Source: Trametopsis cervina (Eukaryota; Basidiomycota; Agaricomycetes; Polyporales; Irpicaceae). Taken from it: 64,000 nucleotides of DNA. The stretch is from contig MU278386.1 of NCBI GenBank assembly GCA_022385755.1, positions 9,495 through 73,494 of the forward strand. The letters are read 5' to 3'. Position numbers and translations under genes: made by a program. The notes beneath the pieces are model-generated. The model saw only the letters and a program-made list of their open reading frames with translations, was not told the DNA's origin and made no database searches. Shown here in pieces: positions 34,295-46,433 of this stretch (its first letter is position 1; each line of letters starts with the position of its first letter).

Positions 34295-37200
34295 ATGCTC
34301 CCGAAGGTAGCCAACCACCTCCTGCAGCACACCTCGCGTGCTGTTGCTGCAGTCCAGAACCAGACCGGGCACACCATCCGCAATGTCCTTCAGTTACAGT
34401 CTTCTTCTTCTCCCTCAGGCAACTGGAACGGGTCTACTTCGTCAGGTCGCGGTGGCAGTGGTGCCGGCGCTGGCGGGGCAAAGTTTCACTCCAGTCGGTT
34501 CAATGCCTCCGTGAGTTCTTTCCATTTCAGCGCAATATCAGTCGTTTAACGCGTAAATAGGCCATCGGACGCGCCGTGACACTGGCAGACCCGTCCATAT
34601 CCTCCGGTAACCGTGGAGAGCTTGCAGACGAATCAGACGAGTACCAGCTTGCCACTATCGAAACACAACCTGTGTCCACACGCACACGCCAGCGCGTACG
34701 GAGCAACAGCTTGTCTTTCACCATTCAGGATAGCCATCCGCCCCAGTCTGGTGTACTCAAAGTACTGCAGCAACACGTCCGGTCACGTCACGCGTTCGCT
34801 GCCGCGCTCCCGCCTGACCAGAAAAAGGTCAGGCAAAAGTCTCCTCCCCGCGTGCTCAAGGATAGCAAGGATGAGGATCGGAGCCATACCTCGAGTCAGA
34901 TCTTGGCCGGCCTCCAGAGGGCGGCGGACAGCAACGATCCTATAGCTGTCAACGCCGCGGTCCGACGCATGTATTCCAGCCGCGCAGAGTTGTCCGCTGC
35001 TCATTTCAACGTTGCCTTCGCGGGTTTGGTTTCAGTGAGGCAGAACCGTGCGTCTCTTCGACCCGTATTGGAGCTTTACAACCACATGGTATCTTCCTCC
35101 GTCGACCCCGATTCTCTGACATATACGACTCTCATCGAAGCCCTTGTGGCCCGCGACGCCGAAATTCACCAGTTAATACAATCACGGAAATCTGCGCTGG
35201 TGCTCTACACGGACCATGAAGAGGAGACTCAGCAGCTGCATGGCGCAATAACAAGGCTCGAGAACTCGCGCCCTTTCGCCTCTGCTGTCCGCTTATTCCA
35301 GGAGGCCTCCTCTAATGCATCAGTTTCCCTTCCCATGGCTGTACTTGAGCAGCTACTGCATGCAAGTCAGCTCAATGGCCAACTGGAAGTGGGCACAACC
35401 ATCTTTGAGCACGCTCGCAAGGAATTCGATTCGAAGCTCTCGACCCGCATGTGGCAAGACTTGCTTGTTCTGCACGGTGACGCGGGCGATCTGACGGGAG
35501 CTGCCAATGTCTTCAACGGTTTCAGAAAAGCGTGCAAGGATGGCCAGATGGACATATCCCGCTCGTGGACGCATCCCCCTGTCTCTCTCTGGGGGGACAT
35601 GATGTATGCATATATCTGCCATGGCCAGCCGGATGACGCTCTGCGTCTTTTGGAGGAAACATTAGATGCCCCCTTCGGTGCACAAGCCGGAACGGCAGAT
35701 ATTTCTCGTCCAAACGCGGTAGTCTTCAACCAAATAATACGTGCTTTCTGCGAGACTGGCGATATGCAGAGTGCTTTGGCATGGTTTGACAGGCTGCTCA
35801 CACAATCCGCTCCCTGCTACAACCCTCACGAAGTCACGGAAACACCGACTAAGCCCTCTGCTCAGGCGTGGGGCTTCATACTCCATGGTCTGGCAAAGCA
35901 CGGTATGTTTGTCGAGTTGCACCGGCTTCTCACCACGGCCTCCTCCGAAAATCTCTACCAATCTACCGCAGCCGACGCCTTCGCTGTCCTCACCGCACGT
36001 CGCACGTATCTGCTCGCACACCCGGAAACTCCATCGTCGGACTCTGTGGAACGGCTCGATCTTCTTGTCTCGTACCTTCTATCGCCTGAAACCATACTTG
36101 AAATCGCACGAAGCATTGCACGGCGGGACTTCAGTCGTCTCTGCGAAAGCCTTATCCATGAATATAACGCTCTGGGTTACCCTGATCGTGCTCTGGCCGT
36201 CGCAACGAACTTCATCGCTCCTGTCGTCGCTGTCTTCCGCAAAGATGGCGATATTGCTCGAGACTTTGTTGTCACGGAGAACTACATGCATACTTCCCAA
36301 GCAATTGTCGATTACACCGTCGGTCTGTTGAGCCCTACAACATCTCAATCGTGGGGATTGATACATGCGGCGCGCCTGGCAGACCTGTCGTCCCATGTTT
36401 CCGGCGTTCCCTCAGAAGCTGCTGTTGCACACCTATTGGACATCTATGCCAGGTCCACCTCCGAGGAGAAGGACTCTCTGAGTACATCGAACTGGGAAAC
36501 CGTTTTCTACTGCTATGTCGCCGCCCCCGATGAGGTACGAATGGCTATTCAACCACTCGACATTTTCCAGGACGGTATTTCGCGGGGTACCCACTTCTCA
36601 GGACTACATTCACAAACCGTGAAGGCTGTGATAGATTTCCTGCGTACAGCGTACAGCGGTCCTCAGCGAATGGCCATCGCAGCGCAACTCGGTATCTCGG
36701 ATCTATTGCGCCAGGACACTGATGTGGAAACGCAAGCCTCCGCTGAGGATATGAGCACTCGGTCACCAGCGTCATCTCTCGCAAGTCCTGCTTCCCCTGC
36801 AACTGGTTATACTACTCCTCCATCAGCACCCAAAGTGACAATCAATTCAAGATTTGATCAACGTCTTAGCGAAATTCTGAAATACTCTGGAGACAATATC
36901 CTGGAAGCGTACTCTCGGTTTACTTCGAAGGCTGCTATCGGCGTTTACCCAAGCCCTACGGTAATAGGCCGACTCATCAACGCAGTAGGTCGCCTTGGTC
37001 ATTTAGATAAAGTACAGGTGCTCTACGATGAGGCTCAGAAGGTCCTCTCGGTGTTGGACGACACAAATAACAGCCGTTCGCTCAGCTGGTTCCAAATCGA
37101 AGACCAGATGGTCATTGCTCTAGCGCACGCAGGTGATGTCGACGCAGCCCACGTTCATCGCCAGCGCATTCTCATGCAGGGTGGCACCCCTTCACCTGAT

Positions 37201-38495
37201 GCATATGGCGTCCTGATCCAGAATGTGAAGGATACAACTGACGATACCGCCAATGCCTTGACTCTTTTCCACGAGGCGGTCATGCATGGCGTGATCCCAA
37301 ACGTCTACCTCTATAACATCGTCATCTCCAAACTCGCTAAGGCACGCAAGGCGGACAGTGCTCTCGAACTCTTCCAGGAGATGAAGATGCGCGGTCTGCA
37401 GCCTACGTCGGTCACATATGGGGCTTTGATTGCAGCGTGCGGTCGCGTCGGTGATGTTGCATCTGCTGAAAACCTTTTCACGGAAATGTCGAGCCAGCCG
37501 AACTTCCGCCCTAGGATTCCGCCGTACAACACGATGATGCAGCTATACACGCAAACAAAACCCAACCGCGAGCGAGCCCTATTCTATTATAACTCTCTGG
37601 TCGCTGCCAATATCCGGCCCTCAGCTCACACTTACAAGGTACGCGTTGCCTCAATATAGTATATCGTTGGAACGATGCTGAACTTCACGCTAGCTGCTCC
37701 TTGATACGTATGGAACGATCGAACCCGCCAACGTCAATGCTATGGAAGACGTCTTCAACCAGCTAGTCTCAGACCGGAATGTCTGGGTGAACGGGACGCA
37801 TTGGGCGGCCCTCATCAATGCATATGGCTGCGTTCAAAAGGACCTTGACAAAGCGATCTCAATCTTCGAGTCTATCAAGGGCCACCAGAGTACAACGCGG
37901 GATCACCCTCTCCCTAATGCTGTCGTCTTTGAAGCTCTCATCAACGTGTTCAATACGCTGCGCCGTGCAGACCTCATCCCCCAATACGTCGCCAAACTCC
38001 CCGACTACGGCATTCATATGACAGCGTACATCGCGAACCTTCTGATTCGAGGCTATGCCATGTATGGAAATATCGACGAGGCCAGAGCAGTCTTCAATTC
38101 TCTGCTGGATCCTCCTGAAGGTGTAGCCGCTCCCAACAACCATGCTCCTCACGACAGCGAAGACGCTGTGAATGTTCCTGTAGATGCCCCTGTTTATCGC
38201 GAAGTGAGTATTCCCTTGGTCATCGTGGTATTGAAACTAACCTTTTCTCCTTAGCCATCAACATGGGAGGCAATGGTACGCGGCGAGCTTGCCAACGGTA
38301 ACCGTGACGAAGCCCTGGCCCTGCTGGAACGGGTTAAAGCCAGGTATGTGACAAGCTTGAGTCCCTTATGCGCTTTGGGCTTACCGCTGTATGTACAGGC
38401 GTTTCCCCGCGGCTGTTTACAACAGAATCAGTGGCGTCATGCTAGATGACACTGTATCACCTTGGTCCCTCTCCTCTGATACCGTATATCCTTGA
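34295..38495 (+). CDS. Large pentatricopeptide-repeat (PPR) protein, probably mitochondrial
   Basis: This is a predicted organellar RNA-binding protein acting in mitochondrial RNA processing, stability or translation. The transcript target is unknown. Five exons, 34295-34510, 34561-37638, 37694-38203, 38255-38343 and 38399-38495, give 1329 residues. The N-terminus MLPKVANHLLQHTSRAVAAVQNQ is basic and amphipathic, consistent with mitochondrial import, followed by a Ser/Gly-rich linker. Recognisable ~35-residue PPR units include SSSVDPDSLTYTTLIEAL, PNAVVFNQIIRAFCETGDMQSALAWFD, PNVYLYNIVISKLAKARKADSALELFQEM, PTSVTYGALIAACGRVGDVASAENLF and NGTHWAALINAYGCVQKDLDKAISIFESI. The PPR clusters are separated by a degenerate middle (about residues 480-830). 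The architecture recalls the very long fungal PPR proteins, but I cannot name an orthologue. Confidence 0.85.
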
Positions 38496-38688
38496 AAAGC
38501 TCACTCATGCATGGACTCTGCATTCTACATATCTATTCGTCATTTTGTTGGGTTACACCTGCTTTGTCGCTTTCCGTAGACTAATTAACGACATCATCAC
38601 GCAAGCCTCTCCCTGTATTATAGTATGATATAATCCAAATACCAACGCAGAATATAATAGAAAGAATAGTAGCATAGTGACATGCAGA

Positions 38689-40897
38689 TCAGTCCAGCCG
38701 CGCTTTCCGCGCCAACTCATCGGCATAGTCTGACTCCTGATCCCACACGCGACGCAGGAATATGAATAGCACGGCCAGCGCACCAACCACGAACAGACTC
38801 GTACCCCACGGATGGTAAGACACGACGTGTTCAATGAAAACGAGCTTGTCATTGATGTACTGGTGATTATAAACGTCACGTAAATACGGTGAGATCCACA
38901 ACTTAGAGGTTTGGACACGTACCCGTGCCATCCGCTCAACAAGGTTCTCCGAATGGTGGTAGTTCGGGGCCCCTGCAAGCGCGGGTCCCAGTGCGGATAT
39001 GATACTCGACGGGGATAGCGTTATCCGTTCACCTGCGGGATCAGTGTCGTAGTAAATTAAACGCTAGAAAAGTGGGGTGTCAGTATGCATTTGCGGATCC
39101 ATCCCGCGCGAGCTGGGTGCACGTACTGAGTGGTTGGCGATAACGACGTGTGCCGAATCGTCAGCCGTTATGCCGTACATACTCTTCAGCCATTTGGCCC
39201 ACTTCTCAGAATCCATCCACGTGAAAACAACGTCGTCAGAGCCTTTCGCGTTCTTCCACTGTGCAGCGACAGTGCGGACTCTGTCAGCGGCGCCTACTAA
39301 TTTGGCGGCCGGTGCGGCAGTGATCACGACGAGAGGCTTGTGTGGCGCGGACATGATATCCTGGAAAGTATCTGACTCCAACTGCATGCTCATGGGAAGG
39401 CGGTTGCGAACAAGCTGATACCCGAGTAAGTATTGCAGGTATATATGGAAGAGTGGGAACTCACCCAGTTACTCAGGCTCTCTACAGCATCTTTCGACGA
39501 AGCGGCGGTGCTGTCCAGATGATATACACCCGCCGGCGCAGTACGATCGAAGTCTTTCAACGACAGCACGACAGAAGAGCCAGGCTTGACGTTAAAACGC
39601 TCGTAAAATGCTGGTTCGGTGGATTCGTAAACAGGAGGCGTGCCGAACAACGCTCGGGAGGCTTTTAAAATCTGGTTCTGTACTTCATGTAAGTATACGA
39701 TATTGATCGTTTCTGTGGCACGTACTAGCGACAGAACATCGCCCTCTGGGTGCAAAAGCAGGAAGAGCGCTGGATGCTTCGCAACCTCAGTGTCGAAGGC
39801 TTCGTATTTAATAGATTGCACGGCACTATCACAGCTACTGATTAAGGATGTTCTCGTATAGGTGACGAGAAGAGAAACGTACGGGCCGGAGATCTTCTCA
39901 GAGAAGGCTTTGAGGCTCTCAAGTTTGCGGTTTGCGGTGTACTCAGTCTTGCCATGACCACGCTGACCATAATAGAAGAGCATAGGATAGCCGGTAACGC
40001 CCTGTTTATGGCAAAGTGCAGAGTTACTCTCACAGTCGACCTCAGCGATGTTGAGTTTTCCGCGCATGTCCGCGGCAAGCTGTGTCCATACAGGGGCCAG
40101 TTTCTTGCAGTGTCCGCACCTTAAGAGGGCGTCGAAATGTCAAAACATATCGGGATAGGTTGCAGAGTAGGTACGTACCAAGGGGCATAGTACTTTATGA
40201 AGACGTGACCATCCTGGATAGTCTGGTCAAAATTCTTCTCATTGAGTATAATGACCTTCCCGTCCGGATTATGTTCTTTGTCTCCGATGGTCCCGGGTGT
40301 TGCGGTCTCTTCAACCTTGCCATCGGTTACACGCTGTTCGACGGGAACAGTCTTCTGTTGCTTTGGCTCCGCGCGCTTCGCCAGGTAGTCCTTGAGAGCT
40401 TCGAAATCCCTCGCCTTGTTCCAGGTCTCGACAAACTTGCCATCCTTGTACAAGTTCATCTGAGGATATCCGTCAACCCCATTTGCTTTACATAGATCTA
40501 CACAATAACCATGACAATTAGCAAGTCACCAACGAATACGGAACCAGCATACCTCCATGTATAATGCAGTTCACTTGCGCGAGATGGATTCCCGGATCAT
40601 TCTCCTTCTGTGTCTCTTCCACAAGCTGTTCCCATGTTGGAGCAAACTTACGACAGTGACCACAGTAAGGAGAGAAGTGCTCAATAAACCTGTACAATAT
40701 TAAGATGCTTGGGTTCTATGTAGCCAGAAGGGGACTTACCAAACTCCCGTGCTTATTGTCTCCTGGAAGTTGTCCGGAGTGAGAACAGTAAGCTCAACGG
40801 TAGACTCTGGGCTTGCAGGGGCTGCCGTTGCCGTGAGGGATAGCGCAAGTAGCAGAAGTGTATGTGGTAGGCGCAGAAGAATGTTATCCAGCCGCAT
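38689..40897 (-). CDS. Membrane-anchored protein disulfide isomerase with two thioredoxin domains
   Basis: This is a predicted ER oxidoreductase assisting disulfide formation in secreted proteins. About eight exons chain on the minus strand, for roughly 590 residues. A signal peptide (MRLDNILLRLPHTLLLLALSLTATA) leads to thioredoxin domain 1 with YCGHCRKFAP, and domain 2 with the exon-spanning APWCGHCKKLAP. Both CGHC sites are intact. Two further thioredoxin-like, non-catalytic regions follow. Near the C-terminus is a membrane helix (GTSLFVVGALAVLFIFLRR), then a short cytosolic tail ending LARKARLD, with no KDEL or KKxx retrieval signal. The layout is like TMX-type or EPS1-type membrane PDIs. 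The tail exon was placed because it joins RMAR to YINDKLVFIEHV and adds the membrane span. Confidence 0.88.
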
Positions 40898-41784
40898 AGC
40901 GAGGTAAGATAATGCTATGCTGGTAGTGGTAGTCGTGGTCAGAGATGGCCTTCACAGACGCTCGTCTGACCACTCCGGCGCCTCCAAATATCTCATGGGC
41001 TTCTCGCCACCATCTAGACAGTCACCCAGATACGATCTGACAAAGTATCCTATGTTCCCCCGCTTCTCCTACACGACGAGTGACGAAGACATCTGTGGAG
41101 ACATATGCACTGCATCTCTTGTCGCGTTGGGCAGCGCAATAGCCATCGTTGTCGACGTGGGCCGTTTTCCATAGCACCGACATTGCGCATCCATGCAGGG
41201 AACCCAAGTGGAGGCCCAACTGACGGCGTACGACGCTTCTCTCATTTTCCAGTGTCATCTGACTCGTCTCTCTTTCCCAATGTAGGCGACCGCGGTTCAG
41301 TAAAACGGTCATATGAACACGCAAGTCTCCCTCCCAATCTATATACTTATCGGGGGCGAATGAGTCGGTTTGGGGAGGCGGACTTTTGTTGTGGACGACC
41401 TGGACATGGTGCGTTGCATCCAAATATAAGAATGTTGAATAGGTGCGGGCCTTACAGTAATGTGCAGCACGGTAGAGGGTCTTGAGATGGTGAGTGCTCA
41501 CTTTATCCGATTTTCCTCACAGCCGGTACGTACACGCCCTCTCTCTTCTCGCTGTACCAAACGATGATCCAGCCAAATGAGGCCGTGTGATATTATTGAC
41601 TCTAAATATAGGGCTGTCAGCTGAAGGCCAGAGAAGGATGTCACGAAGTAGCCGTAAGATGAAAGGTACGACGATAGAACCAAGCAAGTCGGGTGACGCC
41701 ATGGCACGTTCGTAGGGCACAACGAGCTCTATAAAACTCTCCATTGATAGAGATAAACCTCAACGACCCATATCAGACTCGCCC
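40898..41784. other. Divergent intergenic region, PDI / GH92 pseudogene
   Basis: A 159-codon minus-strand frame (41022-41501) lies here, but it shows no domain, low-complexity structure or splice context, and I treat it as chance. A TACAGTA element is at 41453-41459. The last 60 bp hold a TATA box positioned for the GH92 remnant. Confidence 0.45.
41730..41736 (+). promoter_or_regulatory. TATA box in front of the GH92 pseudogene
   Basis: TATAAAA lies 49-55 bp upstream of the ATG at 41785. It is preserved although the coding region is broken, so the remnant may still be transcribed. Confidence 0.5.
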
Positions 41785-42676
41785 ATGATGATACTAGCGC
41801 GACAACACTTCCTCTTTGCGGTCACTCTGTGTAAGATCGGTGCTCTCGCCGTCAAAAGCCCCCCGGCTGTCTATCAAGATCCGCCCAGCGAAGCCGTCGA
41901 CCATGTCAATCCGTACGTCCGGTCTCGATTGTTCACGACGTGCATGTTGACTCGTTTCTCAGTCTCATAGGCAATGCGGGCAATGGACCCGGCGGCGGCT
42001 CGGGCGGTATGATCTGTGGTAGAAAGTATTGCTCTGACATGTTCTCGAAGGACATAATGATCATAGCAACGAAGTACGTTTGCCCGCCGTCGTTTTTGTG
42101 ATATGTGCTAAACAATACTACTGCGTAGCCTTCGCATCATATCCCATACTTGTACTCTTTTGCAGGCGCCGCCTCGCGTGCCCAGGAACGTGTGCGGTCT
42201 ATAGCCATGTCCAACTATAATTCGACCGCCAGAGGGTTATCCGGCGTGAGCCATTCCGTCCCGCGTAGAACCGCCTGTATCTCACGCTGAAACCTCTCCA
42301 GAATGAAGACTGCGGACAAATGAGCGCATGGTATATATTCAGCGCGCTGGGGTTTTATCCTGTAAACCCTGTATCAGGGGGATACGCAGTTGGCAGGTGC
42401 GGCACTCCGTATCACGCCGCGCTATGCGTACAGTGTTAACGTATATTCCTTAGCCCGTTTTACGACAAGGTCACAATCTCGCTGCCGGGCAAGGCCGACC
42501 CGCTTGTAATATCCTCTGGCAATGCCAGCCGGGCGCCATATGTCGCCTCGCTCAAGGTGAACGGCGAGAATATCAATGTGCCGACGATACAGCACGGGCA
42601 GATAGCAAACGGTGGTGAGATTGCGTTTGTGATGAGCGACCAACCGGCGTCATGGGCTTCGGAAACTCTGGTATGA
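41785..42676 (+). pseudogene. Internally deleted GH92 mannosidase
   Basis: Both ends of a GH92 gene are present but the middle is missing. The 5' part has a signal peptide (MMILARQHFLFAVTLCKIGALA), PSEAVDHVN, an intron at the same place as in the intact gene, then LIGNAGNGPGGGSGGMI. At about 42010 homology stops. From about 42129 it resumes at the block HHIPYLYSFAGAASRAQERVRSIAMSNYNST, then NEDCGQMSAWYIFSALGFYPVNPVSGGYAVG and PFYDKVTISLPGKADPLVISSGNASRAPYVASLKVNG, ending SWASETLV and a stop. The block between (about two thirds of the intact gene, including most of the catalytic domain) is replaced by ~120 bp of unrelated sequence. A further interruption lies near 42240-42300, where the frame is lost before NEDCG. 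It cannot encode an active enzyme. Confidence 0.85.
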
Positions 42677-43007
42677 CTTCCCCCTGCATCAAGTGTAGAT
42701 TGTACTGATGACAAGCTAATAGATGCGACGCTCGTTGTGAAACACCACCCATCCGTGAATGAGCTGAATGAGGGTGCGCTCTTTTATGACACTGAAGGTA
42801 CGGTCGTCGAAGTCAGAACTCTTGGTACGCAATCGTGCGAATAACAAGCTTGTGGAGGAATGGGTGATATCTTAAATTCCAGAGCAGTGATTTGTTATGT
42901 TCTACGGCGATATATACGGCACTTCGACCTCGTTCGCGCGGTCGACGATGAATCTAGTCATGTCCGCGGCGTGTTGTACTATTCTCAATGTTATAATATA
43001 TCCTGGA
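42677..43007. other. Gap with an orphan coding-like fragment
   Basis: From about 42725 to 42844 a 40-codon frame reads ATLVVKHHPSVNELNEGALF and then YDTEGTVVEVRT, with good coding character but no start and no in-frame splice link to the GH92 remnant. It ends in a TAA at 42842. I do not recognise it; it may be an exon fossil of another gene. The rest of the gap is AT-rich and precedes the next gene. Confidence 0.4.
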
Positions 43008-44085
43008 ATGATGTCGCGAGCGCATAGCACCCAGGTCGAGCAAAGTGCGTTATCGGTGTCTGGTCACCTTTGGTGTTTACGCCAGCTCGGATCAGGGTAT
43101 TTACGGACGTTGTTTGGCTTTGCTTGCTCTCGCTGCAGCTGTCCCAGCGCTCCATGTTTCTTGCCACCACATCACACAGTATACTGTACCACTTGAGAAA
43201 TTTGATCAGCTGAGTCGACCAAGCTTTGCTACGCGTCAAGCATTTCTGTCCGTATCACAAGCCGAATCCAAGCGACCCTATTACTTGCCTTGGGTTCTTC
43301 TCGCCCTAATGCACATCGACGAAGAATTCTACGAATATTCTCCGCCACCACCAGAGCGTCAGCACAAGAGACTCGTCGCCCTCCGTGAACTCACTGCCAG
43401 AGGCATACCGTGTATTCTATGGGGAGAAGATACCCTGTGCTATGTGTATCGAGTGGCGACGGTACTGTTTGCTCAGAAGATATTGGTGCCGGACGAGCTC
43501 CTCCAGCAAGCCGCCGCCGTGTTACAGGAGGGACGTTATGTGCCAACGGGCCCAGGTCGGGACTTCTCCGACTCTCAAGGTGTCCATGCATTTCCGAATT
43601 ATGTTCGTCTGCGTCACCTGGACATTCCTGAGGATGCACCGTACACACTCGACCCACTCCCAGGACATATACTGCTTCTACCGCAATCATATTATGATCT
43701 TGACGTCCGCGCACAGGATAGATTCCAATCCCTAGTCCCACCTCTGCCCATCTCAAACAAAGGCATTCTTGTCCCCAAGTTCCACACATTTATAGAGGCG
43801 CTCGTGCATTTTGTCGTGAATCCTCCCACAGATCGGCCCAACCGCAAGGGCAGGTCCATGCACACTATATTCATCGGATATCTGGCCTCGTGGAGAGTCC
43901 AGTACGATGCATCTCTAACCCCTCCTCATATGTTACTTCCAGAAGAGCAGAAGATCCTTGATGAACTCTGTACGGACGAAGCGCGGTGGTACATGCACCA
44001 GCTCTTCTGGGAACGAAGACCCGTCAATTCGAATGATGTTATCCAGTATAAACAAGCCTTGACTCGAAACACCGTCAACTCGTGA
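43008..44085 (+). CDS. Unrecognised fungal protein
   Basis: The main exon is open from about 43180 to 44085 and reads YTVPLEKFDQLSRPSFATRQ, YYLPWVLLALMHIDEEFYE, LVALRELTARGIPCILWGEDTLCYVYRVATVLF, FPNYVRLRHLDIPEDAPYTLDPLPGHILLLPQSYYDL and others. There is no ATG at the head of this frame, so a short first exon is needed. One candidate is 43008-43034 (MMSRAHSTQ) spliced to 43180, giving 310 residues; this is inference from GT/AG and phase only. The sequence looks globular, soluble and alpha/beta, without a signal peptide. I recall similar uncharacterised proteins in agaricomycetes but cannot assign a function. Confidence 0.65.
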
Positions 44086-44619
44086 GTGAACAGTTGACAT
44101 AAAGCCAACTATTAGATCTGATCCCTTGTAGAGCAGGTCAGATCAGCGCGCCTGAGCAACGAGAGTCTATAATATCCCGTGGTCTCAGTGATGGAAGGTA
44201 AATTCTCGATGTTTTGTCCTAAATTACATACTCATCTAGTCACACAGCAAACGAACTTATCACATGAGTGCCTCAGCAACACCCTCATTGCGCCATTCTC
44301 GTGTGGTATCGGGTATCCCTTTAGCACGGAATAGAAGGGGCCCTGTATGGGGCAAATCACCCATTGCCACGCTAAGGCTTCTTTGCCGAACCCTTCGTTG
44401 ATACAAGCAAAGGACGCAATAACCCCCAAATCGTATTGGCCTTCCGACCATATATTAATAGCGACTAATGTAAGGATTGCTATGATGGTTCATACACATT
44501 ATAAGCAGTAGAATCTAGAGCTCCAATCTCAGATATCGACGGAGCATTAACGAAAAATAGGAGTAATAGACGAGCTTTAAGCTAGCGAAACGCCGGAGGT
44601 TACTTTAATGTAGCTCGAC
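44086..44619. other. Convergent intergenic region
   Basis: This lies between the 3' ends of the unknown gene (+) and the FAD oxidase (-). It is AT-rich. No gene is seen. Confidence 0.5.
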
Positions 44620-46433
44620 TCAGCCAACAGTCTTCCAGCCACCGGTCTGTGTCATGACATTCCGCGGGTCCCACTTCGCCTTGACCTGGTTCATCTTGTG
44701 CATATGCGAGCCATACACGTCCTGAGACGAGAAATGATAGGTGCTCGCGTAGTTACCGTACGGGCCTGCTGTAGCGACCCTCTTCTGGCCAAGAGCGAGA
44801 AGCCTATTCGTGAAAGCCTGCGTCGAGGCACTCATACCAGCGTTCATGAGAGTGTCGACCTTTGGGTTTGTCCAAGACCACTCAATCGATGTAGGAAGGA
44901 AAGCGATGTCGCGGGTGACAGGGTAAGCAGAACCACCGGGGTTCCCGTGCGAGAGGATATCCGAACGGTATGGCTCCGCGGCGTAGACGAGCGCAACGCT
45001 AGGATCAATCTTGTACATGGCGTTGGACCAGACGGTTGTCTCATTTAAGAGGGCTTGCAACACGGGAACGGTGTACTGCATTGTAGGCACAGTCGAATGT
45101 TCGCCGCTATGAAACCGCGTAAATGAGATGTCGTGCACGCATTTAGGAGAATACTTACCGTGCGTCGGTGCTGATGTTCTGAATAAAGGTAATGAAGTCG
45201 CGAGTTTGAATGTCACGCTCGACTGTGGGGACTGCAAGGAGTGAATCGAACATGCCAGGTGGGGGAGTAGGAGCGTTGTAGAAGACCTTTGAAACGACAT
45301 TCATCTAGATAGAGATGATTCAGTGAATGAAGATCATTAGAAACGTGGAATAACGAACCGTGCCGTTAGCCCACGAAAAGCTGAGAAACAATTCGCTCTT
45401 TGAGTCGGTGACCTCAGCAGCAAACTTTGCAGCAGCCTCAATCATTTGGTCCGCGTACTTGATGTCATTGACCAGAAGACCTCCCCAGATCTTTCCTTGT
45501 GGATAAGCCTTCAAAGTGAATTTGGTCACAACACCGAAGTTATTATAGCCTCCCTGTACAAGCAATGAAGTCTTCTCTCCGTTTATCCCGCGGAATAGGC
45601 ACTCACCTGGAGACCCCAGAAAAGATCAGGGTACGATTGGGCGGTGACGCTAAGGATTTGACCGCTCGGAAGGACGAGCTCGTACGCAACAATATTATCA
45701 ATCGCGAGACCGTATGCATTAGTCAAGCAAGAGTAGCCTAGAAGGAATCATGTTCAATATTTAGAGAGCAATTGAGTTCAGTTGCATCTCACCGCCGCCA
45801 AGAAGGAAGCCTGGCACGCCCACGCCAGAAATGCGTCCACCGACGACATTCAAATTCAAAGGCTGAAGGTACTTGTACACATCGTCCCAGATCGTTCCGC
45901 TGCCCACATCAACGGTATTTGATGCCTTGTCATAAGAGATATTATTGAAGCGCTTCATGACCATCTGGATACCTTCCGTCGAGGAGAAATTCTGGTTATA
46001 GGCGTGTCCGCCGCCCTTGATCTAAAGAGACAGTCAGCACGTGCATATCTATTTGCACTATACTGGGAAGAACTTACGGCAAACGCGTCCCGCGATTTCC
46101 CTAAGATACCCAATATAGCGGCAATATCCTGGGGAGTACCTGGCTCGACAGAGCACGTAGGGGTCTGTGCGCTCGTAACATAATTGTATACAATATTGCT
46201 GTTGAATTCGGGAGAGCCTGTGGAAGAATATGATTAGAGCCACATTTAGTACTTGGAGTGAGTTGACGCATACCCGAATAGAATACTGCGGAAGATGAAG
46301 ATATCGACTTCGCAATTTCATCACATGTTGCTAGACGAGAGTTCTTCCGGCTGAATGAGGAGTTACTGATAGATATTCCCAAAACACTGCCGAGTGAGGG
46401 AAGAGCAAAAACCAATGCGAGGAGAGACTTCAT
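44620..46433 (-). CDS. Secreted FAD-linked oxidase (BBE-like / AA7-like)
   Basis: This is a predicted flavoprotein oxidase of the PCMH/VAO superfamily, secreted. Substrates in the group are oligosaccharides or small alcohols; the actual one is unknown. About seven exons chain on the minus strand. A signal peptide (MKSLLALVFALPSLGSVLG) is followed by the FAD domain: CSVEPGTPQDIAAIL, KGGGHAYNQ with the His that carries 8alpha-linked FAD (about residue 105), VDVGSGTIWDDVYKYL, VVGGRISGVGVPGFLLGGGYS and YGLAIDNI. The C-terminal substrate domain ends with the BBE block YGSHMHKMNQVKAKWDPRNV. The second FAD-linking Cys of bi-covalent enzymes (GxCxxVG) is absent; Arg-Ile-Ser stands there. The final WDPRNVMTQTGGW matches the family. 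Confidence 0.88.

Noticed and set aside
34562..37639. Antisense frames of 60-144 codons within the PPR gene and others within GH92, BCAS3 and actin
   Set aside because: They are shadows of strongly biased coding sequence on the other strand.
41022..41501. 159-codon minus-strand frame between PDI and the GH92 remnant
   Set aside because: It shows no motif, signal peptide or splice context, and lies in a promoter region.
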